Assembly: GCA_963784615.1 (NCBI GenBank)
Contig: CAWASG010000001.1
Location: 1,984,001 to 2,048,000 of the forward strand
Reading direction: 5' to 3'
Length of the DNA stretch: 64,000 nucleotides
Origin: UBA11403 sp963784615
Lineage (GTDB): Bacteria; Pseudomonadota; Gammaproteobacteria; Legionellales; Legionellaceae
Part shown: positions 23,746 to 32,900 of the stretch, piece after piece
Position numbering within the stretch: the first letter of the stretch is position 1
Layout of the letters: each line of letters opens with the position of its first letter
Program-made: the position numbers and the translations under genes
The notes under the pieces: generated by a model
Seen by the model: the letters and a program-made list of their open reading frames with translations, nothing else
Database searches by the model: none
What the model was told of the DNA's origin: nothing

Positions 23746-25209
23746 GTGAATAAGCAAAATACAACACCCACCCCAGGAGACGGGGAGTTTCGGCGTGCAT
23801 TAAAAGACCGACATATACAGCTGATTGCCTTGGGAGGCATCATTGGATCCGGATATTTTTTAGGAACCGGTGAAGTGGTTCATCTCGTGGGGCCCTCTGT
23901 TTTTCTAGCCTATGTGCTGGGTGGCTTGATTGTTTATTTAACGATGATTTGTATGGGTGAACTCGCTGTTGCGATTCCCATTTCAGGCTCCTTCATTAAT
24001 TATACAGCCGATTTTATTTCGCCGGCCCTTGCGTGCGGGGTTGGGTGGTCCTATTGGATTAGTTGGGTTGCCTATATTCCTGCCGAATGTGTTGCCGGCG
24101 GCATTATCATGGAGCACTTTACCGGCGTGAATGGTTATGTCTGGGCGATTTGTTTTGGTTTGCTGATTACCTATATCAATCTTGCAGCTGTCGGTACTTT
24201 TGGTGAAATTGAATTTTGGCTTGCCCTGATTAAAATCATTGCACTTGCGGGCTTTGTCGTCTTATCCATTTTCATCTTTTTAGGTTTCATCCATGGCCCA
24301 CAACCTGAGGGGGTCATTGGCAGGCGATTTATTTTAGATCAAGGTGGCTTTTTTCCTAATGGGGGGTGGCCATTTCTTACGGCCATGGTCCTGTTGTTAG
24401 TCAACTATCAAGGGTCTGAAATTATTGGTCTTGCCGCGGGAGAGTCCGTTGATCCTGTTCAAATGATTCCCAGTGCCATTCGTAATGTCACGTTCCGAAT
24501 TATCTTTATCTACATCATCCCCGTCCTTTGTTTGGTCCTCATTTTCCCATGGCAAAAAGCCGGGCTTGCGAACTCAGTCTTTGCAGACGCATTGAGTTTT
24601 TATGGTTTAAAATGGGCAGGGGTTGCAGCAAGTTTCGTGACCTTAACGGCGACGTTATCGTGCTCAAATTCAGGCGTTTATGGCATTGTACGCTCCCTCC
24701 ATGCCTTGGCGCGCAAAGGCATGGCACCAAGAAAGTTGGCCAAATTAAACCATAATGCCGTACCGCAAAATGCAGGGATTGTGACTTTAATTGCGATTTG
24801 GGTTCTGTTGCTGACCGGTTATATGTTTGGTCAAACCATGCTGTATATTGCACTGTTATTGGTCTCAGGATTTACCGGTGCCACAGCCTGGATTTCATTG
24901 TGCTGGGCGCAAATCAATTTCAGGCGGCGTTTGTATAAAGCCGGTTATACAACGGCTGATTTACGTTATTATACACCCGGCTCGCCTTATACCGGCATAT
25001 TGGCCATTATCCTGATGACAGCTTGTTTGGCGTTTCTCATCTTCAATCAGGATGTGACTTACAAAATAGCTTTTGTGATCGGTTTGATTACTTTGATCTT
25101 CCCTATGCTGATGTATAAATTTTTGGGGATTGGAAAACACCATAACAATCTCATGACAGAGAATAAACATCTGCAATTTTCAGATGTGTTTCCGACGAAA
25201 AAGTCGTGA
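23746..25209 (+). CDS. Amino-acid permease (APC superfamily, AAT type)
   Basis: A 487-residue inner-membrane transporter with about twelve membrane spans. The N-terminal signature RALKDRHIQLIALGGIIGSG and the helix-1 break are typical of the amino-acid transporter (AAT) family, which moves amino acids with protons. Residues EIIGLAAGE in span 6 match the substrate-binding helix of this family. The substrate (lysine, aromatic or other) cannot be told. It starts with GTG at 23746 after GAGGAGAG. A palindromic hairpin lies directly upstream. Confidence 0.88.
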   Translation: MNKQNTTPTPGDGEFRRALKDRHIQLIALGGIIGSGYFLGTGEVVHLVGPSVFLAYVLGGLIVYLTMICMGELAVAIPISGSFINYTADFISPALACGVGWSYWISWVAYIPAECVAGGIIMEHFTGVNGYVWAICFGLLITYINLAAVGTFGEIEFWLALIKIIALAGFVVLSIFIFLGFIHGPQPEGVIGRRFILDQGGFFPNGGWPFLTAMVLLLVNYQGSEIIGLAAGESVDPVQMIPSAIRNVTFRIIFIYIIPVLCLVLIFPWQKAGLANSVFADALSFYGLKWAGVAASFVTLTATLSCSNSGVYGIVRSLHALARKGMAPRKLAKLNHNAVPQNAGIVTLIAIWVLLLTGYMFGQTMLYIALLLVSGFTGATAWISLCWAQINFRRRLYKAGYTTADLRYYTPGSPYTGILAIILMTACLAFLIFNQDVTYKIAFVIGLITLIFPMLMYKFLGIGKHHNNLMTENKHLQFSDVFPTKKS

Positions 25210-25266
25210 GCCTAAAGTTTTATTGCATGAGGTCGATGTTATATAAAAACAAATAAGGAATTTATT

Positions 25267-26238
25267 ATGAAACGATGGGGCTTGCTTTTATCTCTTGGGC
25301 TTTTGTGGTTATCACCCTCTGTGTTTGCAAATCAACAAAATTGGAAGCAATGGATTGCCGAGGTTCGACAAGAGGCGTTGGGGCAAGGCATTTCTCCACA
25401 ATTATTTGATGAAGCTTTAGCTGGGATGCATGAACCCAGTCGGCAAGTGAAAGGCTTATCGCACTCTCAGCCAGAGCATCGCCTCACGTTTACGAAATAT
25501 CTTCACTCGAGGGTAGATGACTACCGCGTTGTTATTGGTCGCAAAGAATTTGAGCGTAATCGGGAGGTTCTTGAAAAAATTGGCAAGGAATATGGTGTTG
25601 ATCCTTGTTTTATCGTGTCATTTTGGGGAATGGAAAGCAGTTACGGCAGTTACATGGGTAATTTCCCTGTCATTAAATCATTGGCGACGTTAGCTTATGA
25701 ATCTAATCGCCCCGCGTTTTTCCGCAAAGAATTATTTTTAGCGCTACATATTTTAAATGATGGCCATGTTTCTTTAGCCCAATTTAAAGGCGAGTGGGCA
25801 GGGGCTTCAGGTCAATGCCAATTCTTGCCATCCAGCTGGGTTAAATATGCGGTGGACTATGATGGTGATGGTCGTAAAGATGTATGGGGATCTAAACCCG
25901 ATGTGTTTGCATCCATTGCAAATTATATGAAACAAAATGGCTGGCAAACAGACGAACCATGGGCGATTCAAGTAACGCTGCCGGCTCATTTTGATATGAA
26001 GCTTGAAGGGAAATCCATCGTTAAATCTGTACGCGAGTGGAATGCGATGGGCGTTCGTACTGAAGGCGGCCAACCGTTACCGTATGATAATTTGCAAGCA
26101 AGCATTGTGAAGCCTTTAGGTGGGCCTGTGTTTCTTGCTTACCCTAACTACAAAATGATTCTACGTTATAACAACTCCATTTATTATGCCGGGGCCATCG
26201 GTTATTTGGCAGATAAAATTTGTAAACGTAAGCCTTAG
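25267..26238 (+). CDS. MltB-type lytic murein transglycosylase
   Basis: Cleaves peptidoglycan glycan strands in the periplasm with formation of 1,6-anhydro ends. It has a signal peptide (MKRWGLLLSLGLLWLSPSVFA) and no lipobox cysteine, so it is soluble rather than lipid-anchored. The catalytic glutamate is probably E123 in FWGMESSYGSYMG, followed by GASGQCQFLPSSW and DYDGDGRKDVW, hallmarks of the SLT_2/MltB family. 323 residues. ATG preceded by AATAAGGAATTT. Stands alone downstream of the permease. Confidence 0.9.
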   Translation: MKRWGLLLSLGLLWLSPSVFANQQNWKQWIAEVRQEALGQGISPQLFDEALAGMHEPSRQVKGLSHSQPEHRLTFTKYLHSRVDDYRVVIGRKEFERNREVLEKIGKEYGVDPCFIVSFWGMESSYGSYMGNFPVIKSLATLAYESNRPAFFRKELFLALHILNDGHVSLAQFKGEWAGASGQCQFLPSSWVKYAVDYDGDGRKDVWGSKPDVFASIANYMKQNGWQTDEPWAIQVTLPAHFDMKLEGKSIVKSVREWNAMGVRTEGGQPLPYDNLQASIVKPLGGPVFLAYPNYKMILRYNNSIYYAGAIGYLADKICKRKP

Positions 26239-26267
26239 GAGCGGGTCGGTCGTGTGTAGGTTGGTGC

Positions 26268-26342
26268 GTAGGTTGGGTTGAGCGAGAGCGAAGCCCAACA
26301 AGATGATGGTGTTGGGCTTCGCTCTCGCTCAACCCAACCTAC
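26268..26342. repeat. GTAGG-type palindromic repeat (family A)
   Basis: A 75-bp palindrome with arms GTAGGTTGGGTTGAGCGAGA and complement, preceded by a partial extra copy GTAGGTTGGTGC. It lies 29 bases after the transglycosylase stop. Confidence 0.88.
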
Positions 26343-26392
26343 GTCCGATTGCCAGTGAGTAATTATCTCTGATTATGGATAAGGAGATCATA

Positions 26393-26707
26393 ATGGCTGA
26401 AAAAATGGCGAAATATAATATCGGCGATTGGGTCAAGCACACGCGTCAGGGCTATCGGGCTGTTGTTGTCGATGTTGATCCTTTGTTTCAAGCATCAGGG
26501 CATTATAATCCACAAGCCCTGGTGCGTGAATTTGCTACACGTAACCCTTGGTATCGCTTGTTAGTGGATGGTTGTAGTCAGGTAACCTATGTCGAAGAAT
26601 GTGTCCTAATGCCTGAGCAACGAGGGGGCTTAATCGATAATCCGAATGTAACACTCTATTTAGAACAACACGAGGGTCACTATTGCTCGAGTGCTCGTCG
26701 CCATTAA
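26393..26707 (+). CDS. hspQ: Heat shock protein HspQ
   Basis: A YccV/HspQ family protein of 104 residues. The motifs KYNIGDWVKHTRQGYRAVVV, NPWYRLLVDG and TYVEECVL match the family fold. In E. coli HspQ acts in protein quality control as a Lon specificity factor and was first described as binding hemimethylated oriC DNA. I choose ATG 26393, six bases after AAGGAG (26381-26386), over the ATG at 26375 that lies upstream of this ribosome site. Confidence 0.88.
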   Translation: MAEKMAKYNIGDWVKHTRQGYRAVVVDVDPLFQASGHYNPQALVREFATRNPWYRLLVDGCSQVTYVEECVLMPEQRGGLIDNPNVTLYLEQHEGHYCSSARRH

Positions 26708-26756
26708 CGAATTGTATGCGTTAATGTTCTGACAGTTTCTAAGCTTGTTAACAAAG

Positions 26757-26862
26757 TTATCCACAGAATCTTGTTTTTCAAATCGATCACCTTTATATTA
26801 TAATCAATGAGTTACGACAAGCCGTCTGTAGTAGTGCCTTGATTAAAAAGAACTTATTCACA
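26757..26862. promoter_or_regulatory. Two DnaA-box sequences in an AT-rich gap
   Basis: TTATCCACA (26757-26765, perfect consensus) and TTATTCACA (26854-26862) lie on the same strand 97 bases apart, in the 278-base gene-free gap between hspQ and the HdeD-like gene. Between them is the AT-rich stretch TTTATATTATAATCAATGAG. They might control expression or titrate DnaA. Evidence for an origin is insufficient. Confidence 0.4.
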
Positions 26863-26985
26863 TATTATTTACATGTTAAAACCGTGAGTTAAAAAATGAG
26901 CTCTTTACGTAGTTGAATATTTAGGTAAAATGAATGGTGAGAATATGGAGATTTTTGTTTATACTACAACGATAAGGATATTTTT

Positions 26986-27543
26986 ATGTCAAAATCAGAC
27001 GTGAAAGTGGAAATAAGTTCTGTCGATATACAGCGTGGCTGGGGATGGCTGTTAGGGCTAGGTATTTTATTTATTATACTGGGTTCCATTGGCTTAAGTA
27101 TGGTCATTGGGGTAACCGTTGCCAGTATGTTCTTTCTAGGCGTTCTACTCTTGATTGCCGGTGGATCTCAAACGCTTGATGTACTCAAAAGCAAAGGGTG
27201 GAAATGCGCAATGTCGCATATTCTGGTCGCGATTCTTTATGTCGCTGCTGGTGGGTTGATTATTTATGATCCATTGCTTGCCTCCAGTGTCATTACAGCA
27301 GCCATTGCTGGTGTTTTGATCGTGATCGGCGTGCTTCGAATATGGATGGCGATGATGCTTCGTGCCGGCGAAGGTTGGGGATGGATTTTCCTTGCGGGGC
27401 TCGCGTCGCTGGTCTTGGGGATATTAATTCTGCTGCAATGGCCTTTTAGCGGTATATGGTTTATCGGCTTGTTTATCAGCATCGAGCTGATCATCTGCGG
27501 ATGGACCTATGTGTTTTTCGCGTTTTCTCTGCGTCGTAAATAA
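26986..27543 (+). CDS. HdeD-family membrane protein
   Basis: A 185-residue inner-membrane protein with about six membrane spans in three hairpins, the DUF308/HdeD layout. HdeD is linked to acid resistance in E. coli, though its molecular action is unclear. Signature-like parts are LGILFIILGSIGL, FFLGVLLLIAGGSQ and GVLIVIGVLRIWMAMMLR. The ATG follows ATAAGGATATTTTT. TATACT at 26960-26965 may be its -10. Confidence 0.82.
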   Translation: MSKSDVKVEISSVDIQRGWGWLLGLGILFIILGSIGLSMVIGVTVASMFFLGVLLLIAGGSQTLDVLKSKGWKCAMSHILVAILYVAAGGLIIYDPLLASSVITAAIAGVLIVIGVLRIWMAMMLRAGEGWGWIFLAGLASLVLGILILLQWPFSGIWFIGLFISIELIICGWTYVFFAFSLRRK

Positions 27544-27640
27544 GTGTCGCACTTTACACTAATAGCACCGAAGCATAGAGGCGAACGAAAGTTCGCCTGT
27601 TCTTTGCTACCAAGCATCGCAACACTATTTGTATAAAATC

Positions 27641-27700
27641 TATCAGGTTCCGTCGTTGCGAGCGAAGCGACCTGCAAGTTTGTTTCTGATGTTTACTCCG
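27641..27700. repeat. Partial family B repeat
   Basis: TATCAGGTTCCGTCGTTGCG followed by AGCGAAGCGACCTGCAAGTT matches the edges of the family B cluster at 49682-50011. Only one arm is present. No other feature is seen between 27544 and 27807. Confidence 0.6.
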
Positions 27701-27807
27701 AATGGGTTGGGCAGCTCTGACGTTTAACACTTGGGAGTTACCACTATTTACGAATATTCAAGAAATGCCTATACTGCCGAAACTCTCATTTCATTTGGAA
27801 CTTACGC

Positions 27808-29481
27808 ATGTTTGAATTTGATGTTCAGAAGCATGTAGCTGATGCGATAAAACAGTGGTTAACCTCTGCCTCCCATGATGAAATACTGCAGGGGTATATT
27901 CATGAACTGCCAGTTGAATCCGTACTGCATTCGGTAAAAAGTCAATATCTAAACCCAGCATACGAAGCGGCACTTGCACTGTCTGAAAAGCGCATACAAG
28001 ACAAGTGGATAAAGCGTCAACAGCAAGTTGATCAACAGGCGCATCAACGTGATATCGCACAACAAGAGCGTGATGTGACCTGGCTCGAATCCTATCCCAG
28101 TCGAAAGCAGGATCTGGTTGCAAATTTTGCTGATGTGACGTTCAACCTGGAAGAGACCTTCAACACGATTTCCAAACTTGAATTGCAAAAACAAGCGGTT
28201 ACCCGAGAGTCAACAAACTTTCGTTCCTACCAGACAGCCTGCGATGACCTGCAACTTCTTTGTGGGCGTCATACCGCAATGCTGAGTGAGCTTGAAGAGT
28301 TGCAGCACTCATTGCGAGAGACCTCTCAAAACATTGAACATTACACCGCAGCTTTGTTTAATCCTCGATTAGAGTTGGCAACAATTCGGGCGCAACTATT
28401 TGAAAATAATGCCGTAGAAAACTCTAATGAACTGATGATATCTCAATCTCAGCTGGTCGCCAGCATCAGCGCACTCGAATTGAAGTTGTCAGTTGTGAAA
28501 AATGTACTTCTAACATTAGATGACAGATTAGATCAAAGGGAAGAAGATCAAAACCGACTTCGGATTGAGATAACCAATAAAGAAAAAGCGGTTAGCGATT
28601 TCAAAACCGCAGTGCAGATTGAATTAGCGCCACTGCAACAATTGTTAGATATGGCCGAAGAACAGCATTCCAGATCAAAGGAACGCAGGGCTCAATTGTT
28701 GTTTCTCCCCGGCGATTTGACCACAGTTTGTTCATCTATAGACAGAAACTTGCAAGAGAGGACGGCTCGAGCAGCCGAGCGAGAGCAACGCCAACGAGCG
28801 ATTGCTGCCGGAGAGGATATACGTTACTGTTTGTCTACTGATGATTACCGCAGTTACGCCGAAATTGTGGCTGTAGAACAAAGTGTTCTTCGACATGACT
28901 ATGAGCGATCAGTTGAGCAGCTCCAGTTGTACTCAAGTGGTACTGTTTTCAGTCGGGAGTTTACAATTGTGCTGGAGGGAGCCGGTCTTCTTGATTCCTT
29001 GAATCAATATCGGTTATCTCTGTCACAGATTGAAGCCTCAGATCAAGAAATAGTAGAACTAAGACATCAAATCCAAGAGATTGAAGCACGAGCGATTGCC
29101 GCGAACATAAGAGACGCCGAGCAACGCTCAACCGCAGCCATGCAGCTTATGATGGCTGATATACATGCTGGCTTCTTAAGGGCTACTGATGATTTTAACG
29201 AGCTATTGACGACGGTTTCGCAGATTGGTGGAGCTGTTGCCCTTATGAGTTTGACGATCGGTGCCGGATTGGTGTTTATCCCAGCAATTTCTGGATTTTG
29301 GATTGCCGCTATGGCGGCAGGGGTTGGCATCGGCCTGGTGATGATGGCGGTTGCGGAATGGAATAAAATGAGTATACCCCCAATCGTTCCGTCATCTGAG
29401 ACGAGAAGCGGGGCGCAATTTTTTGCGCAACCCGCCACACAAAATGAAAACTATCCGTTGGCGCTATCGGCTGGAATGTAG
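27808..29481 (+). CDS. Coiled-coil protein with paired C-terminal membrane segments
   Basis: A 557-residue protein without a recognised family. Residues about 65-460 are rich in E, Q, L and K heptads and should form long coiled coils. Near the C-terminus are two adjacent hydrophobic stretches (ALMSLTIGAGLVFIPAIS and WIAAMAAGVGIGLVMMAVA) that could form a membrane hairpin. There is no signal peptide, and the ribosome site is weak. Flanked by repeats on both sides. Long coiled coils with a C-terminal membrane hairpin are common in Legionella and Coxiella secreted proteins, but this is only circumstantial. Confidence 0.7.
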   Translation: MFEFDVQKHVADAIKQWLTSASHDEILQGYIHELPVESVLHSVKSQYLNPAYEAALALSEKRIQDKWIKRQQQVDQQAHQRDIAQQERDVTWLESYPSRKQDLVANFADVTFNLEETFNTISKLELQKQAVTRESTNFRSYQTACDDLQLLCGRHTAMLSELEELQHSLRETSQNIEHYTAALFNPRLELATIRAQLFENNAVENSNELMISQSQLVASISALELKLSVVKNVLLTLDDRLDQREEDQNRLRIEITNKEKAVSDFKTAVQIELAPLQQLLDMAEEQHSRSKERRAQLLFLPGDLTTVCSSIDRNLQERTARAAEREQRQRAIAAGEDIRYCLSTDDYRSYAEIVAVEQSVLRHDYERSVEQLQLYSSGTVFSREFTIVLEGAGLLDSLNQYRLSLSQIEASDQEIVELRHQIQEIEARAIAANIRDAEQRSTAAMQLMMADIHAGFLRATDDFNELLTTVSQIGGAVALMSLTIGAGLVFIPAISGFWIAAMAAGVGIGLVMMAVAEWNKMSIPPIVPSSETRSGAQFFAQPATQNENYPLALSAGM

Positions 29482-29517
29482 GCTCAAGCCCAACTAAACC
29501 AGCATGCTGATACGTTG

Positions 29518-29590
29518 TTTACGTGGTAACTTCTCAATAACCCCGGGAATATTGAATATTCCCGGGGTTATTGAGAAGTTACTTTACGTG
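29518..29590. mobile_element. Miniature element, family E, with 8-bp target duplication
   Basis: A 57-bp element (29526-29582) with ends GTAACTTCTCAATAA and TTATTGAGAAGTTAC, bounded by TTTACGTG (29518-29525 and 29583-29590), a perfect 8-bp duplication. The whole element is nearly a perfect palindrome centred on AATATTGAATATT. Confidence 0.9.
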
Positions 29591-29635
29591 AGTTTAACCT
29601 GTTGATATAAGCAAATTAATAATATGCTGAACGAA

Positions 29636-29707
29636 GTCGTTGCGAGGCACGAAGCAATCCAGGGTTCGAAGCTTTGTTCTCTGGATTGCTTCGTGCCTCG
29701 CAACGAC
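29636..29707. repeat. Family B palindromic repeat (GCAATCCAGGG core)
   Basis: GTCGTTGCGAGGCACGAAGC and its complement form arms around AATCCAGGGTTCGAAGC. It lies 51 bases beyond the 3' end of ppa (minus strand). Confidence 0.85.
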
Positions 29708-29758
29708 GCGACCTGTAAGTTCATTGTGGCTGTTAGTACTTCAGGTGGCACTAGACTT

Positions 29759-30292
29759 CTACTTATTCTTTTGATATCGCTCAATACTCGATAAAATTTC
29801 CTGATGAGCAGCGTCAGGGCCTGCCCAGCCGTCAAGTTTTACCCATTTCCCTTCTTCCAAATCTTTGTAATGCTGAAAAAAATGTTCCAGAGAAAGCAAT
29901 AAATGTTGCGGTAAATCTTCATGTGTTTCGACATTTCGATAGATTTTGCTGAGTTTATCAATAGGAACGGCCAGTAATTTGGCGTCAACCCCAGATTCAT
30001 CTGTCATTTTTAACATGCCAACCACACGGCAACGAATCACAGCGCCACTTAATAATGGGATTGGTGTAACCACCAAGACATCTACCGGATCCCCATCTTC
30101 TGATAAGGTATGCGGGATATAACCGTAATTTGTCGGATAAAACATGGACGTTGTCATGAACCTGTCCACAAATAAAGCGCCCGTATCTTTATCAACCTCA
30201 TATTTGACCGGTTCCCCGTGCATTGGAATCTCAATAATGACATTGATTTCATTCGGTACATCACGCCCAGCACTAACTCGCATTAATCCCAT
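29759..30292 (-). CDS. ppa: Inorganic pyrophosphatase
   Basis: Hydrolyses pyrophosphate in the cytoplasm, driving biosynthesis forward; family I, 177 residues. The active-site string DGDPVDVLV with its metal-binding aspartates is present, with IEIPMHGEPVKYEVDK and EHFFQHYKDLEEGKWVK. I start it at ATG 30292 (MGLMRVSAGRDVP), which has AGGTG about 7 bases upstream; the GTG at 30301 is an alternative three codons earlier. Divergent from the HIT gene. Confidence 0.95.
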   Translation of the reverse strand: MGLMRVSAGRDVPNEINVIIEIPMHGEPVKYEVDKDTGALFVDRFMTTSMFYPTNYGYIPHTLSEDGDPVDVLVVTPIPLLSGAVIRCRVVGMLKMTDESGVDAKLLAVPIDKLSKIYRNVETHEDLPQHLLLSLEHFFQHYKDLEEGKWVKLDGWAGPDAAHQEILSSIERYQKNK

Positions 30293-30362
30293 GTTCTTCA
30301 CCTGTTGACTATATTGAAAGATGCCGTATTATGCGGAAAATACCTGAAAAAGGCAAAATACT

Positions 30363-30707
30363 ATGGACGATTGTTTGTTTTGCAAGATTGCCGCAGGAAA
30401 TATTCCTGCAAAAATCGCATTGGATAGCGATGAGCTGCTCGCTTTTCATGATATTCGGCCGCAAGCGCCGACCCATATCTTGTTTATTCCACGGCGCCAT
30501 ATTTCAACGATCAATGATTGCGGCGCTGAAGATGAAGGGCTTTTAGGGCGAATGGTACTTGCGGCAAAAACATGGGCGGTGCAAAATAAGATCAGCGACC
30601 CAGGTTATCGCTTAGTGTTTAACATTAATCCAGGTGGTGGGCAGGACATTTACCACATTCATTTACACCTATTAGGTGGGCGACAGATGACGTGGCCACC
30701 TGGTTGA
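30363..30707 (+). CDS. hinT: HIT-family nucleotide-binding protein (HinT type)
   Basis: A 114-residue histidine-triad hydrolase. The triad is HIHLHLLGG near residue 99; the N-terminal CLFCKIAAGNIPAK and FHDIRPQAPTHILFIPRRHI are typical of HinT, a purine nucleoside phosphoramidase. The C-terminus ends QMTWPPG, the usual HinT form. folE follows after 13 bases on the same strand, so they may share a transcript. Confidence 0.92.
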   Translation: MDDCLFCKIAAGNIPAKIALDSDELLAFHDIRPQAPTHILFIPRRHISTINDCGAEDEGLLGRMVLAAKTWAVQNKISDPGYRLVFNINPGGGQDIYHIHLHLLGGRQMTWPPG

Positions 30708-30720
30708 GAGTGATCACATT

Positions 30721-31263
30721 ATGAAAGACTTATACAAAAAAATATTGCAGGGTTTAGGTGAAGATATTCATCGTGAAGGGTTGCGGGATACGCCAGCGCG
30801 TGCTGCTGAGGCGATGCAATACTTAACCAAGGGATATCAGGATTCTCTGGACGACATTATTAATGGCGCATTGTTCGACTCAGAAATGAGCGAAATGGTG
30901 ATTGTGAAAGATATTGAACTGTATTCAATGTGTGAGCATCATTTATTACCCTTTTTAGGTAAATGCCATGTTGGCTATCTGCCGAATGGTAAAGTGCTTG
31001 GCTTATCTAAAATTGCTCGCATTATGGATTTTTTTGCGCGACGCTTACAAATTCAAGAGCGCTTAACCTCCGAGATAGCAACCTGCATCGAGAGTATTAC
31101 CGGTGCGCGTGGTGTAGCAGTGGTTATTGAAGCGCAGCATTTATGTATGATGATGCGCGGCGTAGAAAAACAAAATTCAGTCATGACGACATCCGTGATG
31201 TTGGGCGATATGCGCACGAATCCCAGTAGTCGTATGGAATTTTTGAACCTGATTCATAAATGA
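30721..31263 (+). CDS. folE: GTP cyclohydrolase I
   Basis: Catalyses the first step of tetrahydrofolate synthesis, converting GTP to dihydroneopterin triphosphate. 180 residues. The zinc and active-site motif SMCEHHLLPFLGKCHVGY is present, with GLSKIARIMDFFARRLQIQE and EAQHLCMMMRG. This is the canonical zinc form (FolE, not FolE2). ffh begins just after it. Confidence 0.95.
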   Translation: MKDLYKKILQGLGEDIHREGLRDTPARAAEAMQYLTKGYQDSLDDIINGALFDSEMSEMVIVKDIELYSMCEHHLLPFLGKCHVGYLPNGKVLGLSKIARIMDFFARRLQIQERLTSEIATCIESITGARGVAVVIEAQHLCMMMRGVEKQNSVMTTSVMLGDMRTNPSSRMEFLNLIHK

Positions 31264-31276
31264 GGGGATGTCAAAC

Positions 31277-32647
31277 ATGTTTGATAATTTAACCGAACGC
31301 TTAACCCGAACGTTTAAAAATTTAAGCGGCCAGGGACGATTCACTGAAGAAAACATGCAACACGCGTTGCGCGAGATTCGTATATCTTTACTGGAGGCGG
31401 ATGTTGCGTTGCCAGTGATTAAGGATTTTCTTGAACAGGTCAAGCAAAACGCGCTAGGTGAAGACGTTGCGACCAGCTTAAAGCCGGATCAAGCACTCAT
31501 CAAAATTGTCCATGATGAATTGGTTGCGATCATGGGTGGCGAGCGCGCTGAATTAGATTTCAAAACACAACCACCCGCCATTTTTTTGATGGCAGGACTT
31601 CAAGGTTCAGGTAAAACAACCAGCACAGCCAAACTCGCGCGATATTTACGCGATACTGAAAAGAAAAAGGTCATGGTTGTCAGCGTTGACGTTTACCGGC
31701 CAGCAGCGATTGAACAATTAAATACGTTGGCGAAAGAGCTTGATATCGCTTTCTACCCAACTGATCCAAACGACAAGCCTCTAGCCATAGCTCAAAAGGC
31801 ATTGGATCAAGCGAAAAAGCAATTCATGGATGTTATCATTGTCGATACTGCAGGACGACTGCATGTTGATGCTGAGATGATGACGGAAATTAAAGCACTA
31901 CATCACCAGCTTAAACCCATTGAAACATTGTTCGTTGTCGATAGCATGACCGGGCAAGATGCTGCAAATACTGCAAAGGCCTTCCACGAAGCCTTACCAC
32001 TCACCGGTATTATTTTAACGAAAACAGATGGCGATGCCCGTGGTGGCGCTGCTTTATCGGTAAAATACATCACTGGTCAGCCCATCAAATTTATGGGTAC
32101 GGGTGAAAAAATAGATGCATTAGAGCCCTTTCATCCTGAGCGCGTCGCATCACGTATCCTCGGCATGGGTGATTTGTTAACGCTCATCGAAGAAGTCGAG
32201 CGTAAAACAGATAAAGCCGCCAGTGAGAAATTAGCCAAGAAAATCAAAAAAGGTAAAAGTTTTGATTTAGAAGATTTTAAACAACAGCTCGTGCAGATGA
32301 CCAGCATGGGTGGTATCAGCGGCATGCTGAGCAAATTACCTGGGATGGGGCAATTACCCGCACAAGCAGCTGGCCAAATGAATGATAAAGCATTGTTGCA
32401 AACCATCGCAATTATCAACTCAATGACGATGAAAGAACGTCGCGTTCCCAAGATCATCATCGGCTCACGTAAGCGCAGGATTACACAGGGATCAGGCACT
32501 GAAATACAAGATCTCAATCGGCTGTTGAAGCAATTTGAAAAAATGCAGAAAGTGCTGAAGAAAGTGAGTAAACCTGGTGGTATGAAACAAATGATGCGCG
32601 GAATGGGCGGGATGCCAGGCATGAACGGGATGTTCCCGGAAGACTGA
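31277..32647 (+). CDS. ffh: Signal recognition particle protein Ffh
   Basis: The GTPase of the signal recognition particle, which delivers nascent membrane proteins to FtsY. 456 residues. N domain (1-90), G domain with GLQGSGKTTSTAKLA, VDVYRPAAIEQL, DTAGR and TKTDGDARGG, then a methionine-rich M domain ending MRGMGGMPGMNGMFPED. I prefer ATG 31277 (MFDNLTERL), nine bases after GAGGGG, over the ATG at 31268, which directly abuts that ribosome site. Confidence 0.97.
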   Translation: MFDNLTERLTRTFKNLSGQGRFTEENMQHALREIRISLLEADVALPVIKDFLEQVKQNALGEDVATSLKPDQALIKIVHDELVAIMGGERAELDFKTQPPAIFLMAGLQGSGKTTSTAKLARYLRDTEKKKVMVVSVDVYRPAAIEQLNTLAKELDIAFYPTDPNDKPLAIAQKALDQAKKQFMDVIIVDTAGRLHVDAEMMTEIKALHHQLKPIETLFVVDSMTGQDAANTAKAFHEALPLTGIILTKTDGDARGGAALSVKYITGQPIKFMGTGEKIDALEPFHPERVASRILGMGDLLTLIEEVERKTDKAASEKLAKKIKKGKSFDLEDFKQQLVQMTSMGGISGMLSKLPGMGQLPAQAAGQMNDKALLQTIAIINSMTMKERRVPKIIIGSRKRRITQGSGTEIQDLNRLLKQFEKMQKVLKKVSKPGGMKQMMRGMGGMPGMNGMFPED

Positions 32648-32653
32648 TGTATG

Positions 32654-32787
32654 TGTAGGTTGGTGGTAGGTTGGGGGTAGGCTGGTGCGTAGGTTGGGTT
32701 GAGCGAGAGCGAAGCCCAACAAGAAGCCCATCAATATGATTCTGTTGGGCTTCGCTCTCGCTCAACCCAACCTACGCACCAACCTAC
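32654..32787. repeat. GTAGG-type palindromic repeat (family A) with stuttered flank
   Basis: The core palindrome is 32689-32775 (arms GTAGGTTGGGTTGAGCGAGA and complement). To the left, GTAGGTTGGT, GTAGGTTGGG and GTAGGCTGGTGC repeat in tandem; to the right is GCACCAACCTAC. Starts 7 bases after the ffh stop codon. The stutter suggests repeated additions at the edge. Confidence 0.85.
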
Positions 32788-32829
32788 GAGACAAAAGTTG
32801 AGCGGAAGAAAATTAATTAAAAAAAACAC

Positions 32830-32858
32830 TTCCATTACGCAGTTAATTTTCGTACAAT
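32830..32858 (+). promoter_or_regulatory. Probable promoter of the rpsP operon
   Basis: TTCCAT (32830-32835) and TACAAT (32853-32858), separated by 17 bases, lie 43 bases before rpsP. Confidence 0.45.
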
Positions 32859-32900
32859 ACCACACATTTTTAAGTTATCACGTACTAAGTAGAGGGCAAA

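Noticed and set aside
26708..26985. Chromosomal origin of replication
   Set aside because: Only two DnaA boxes and no dnaA, dnaN or gidA neighbours; kept only as a weak regulatory observation.
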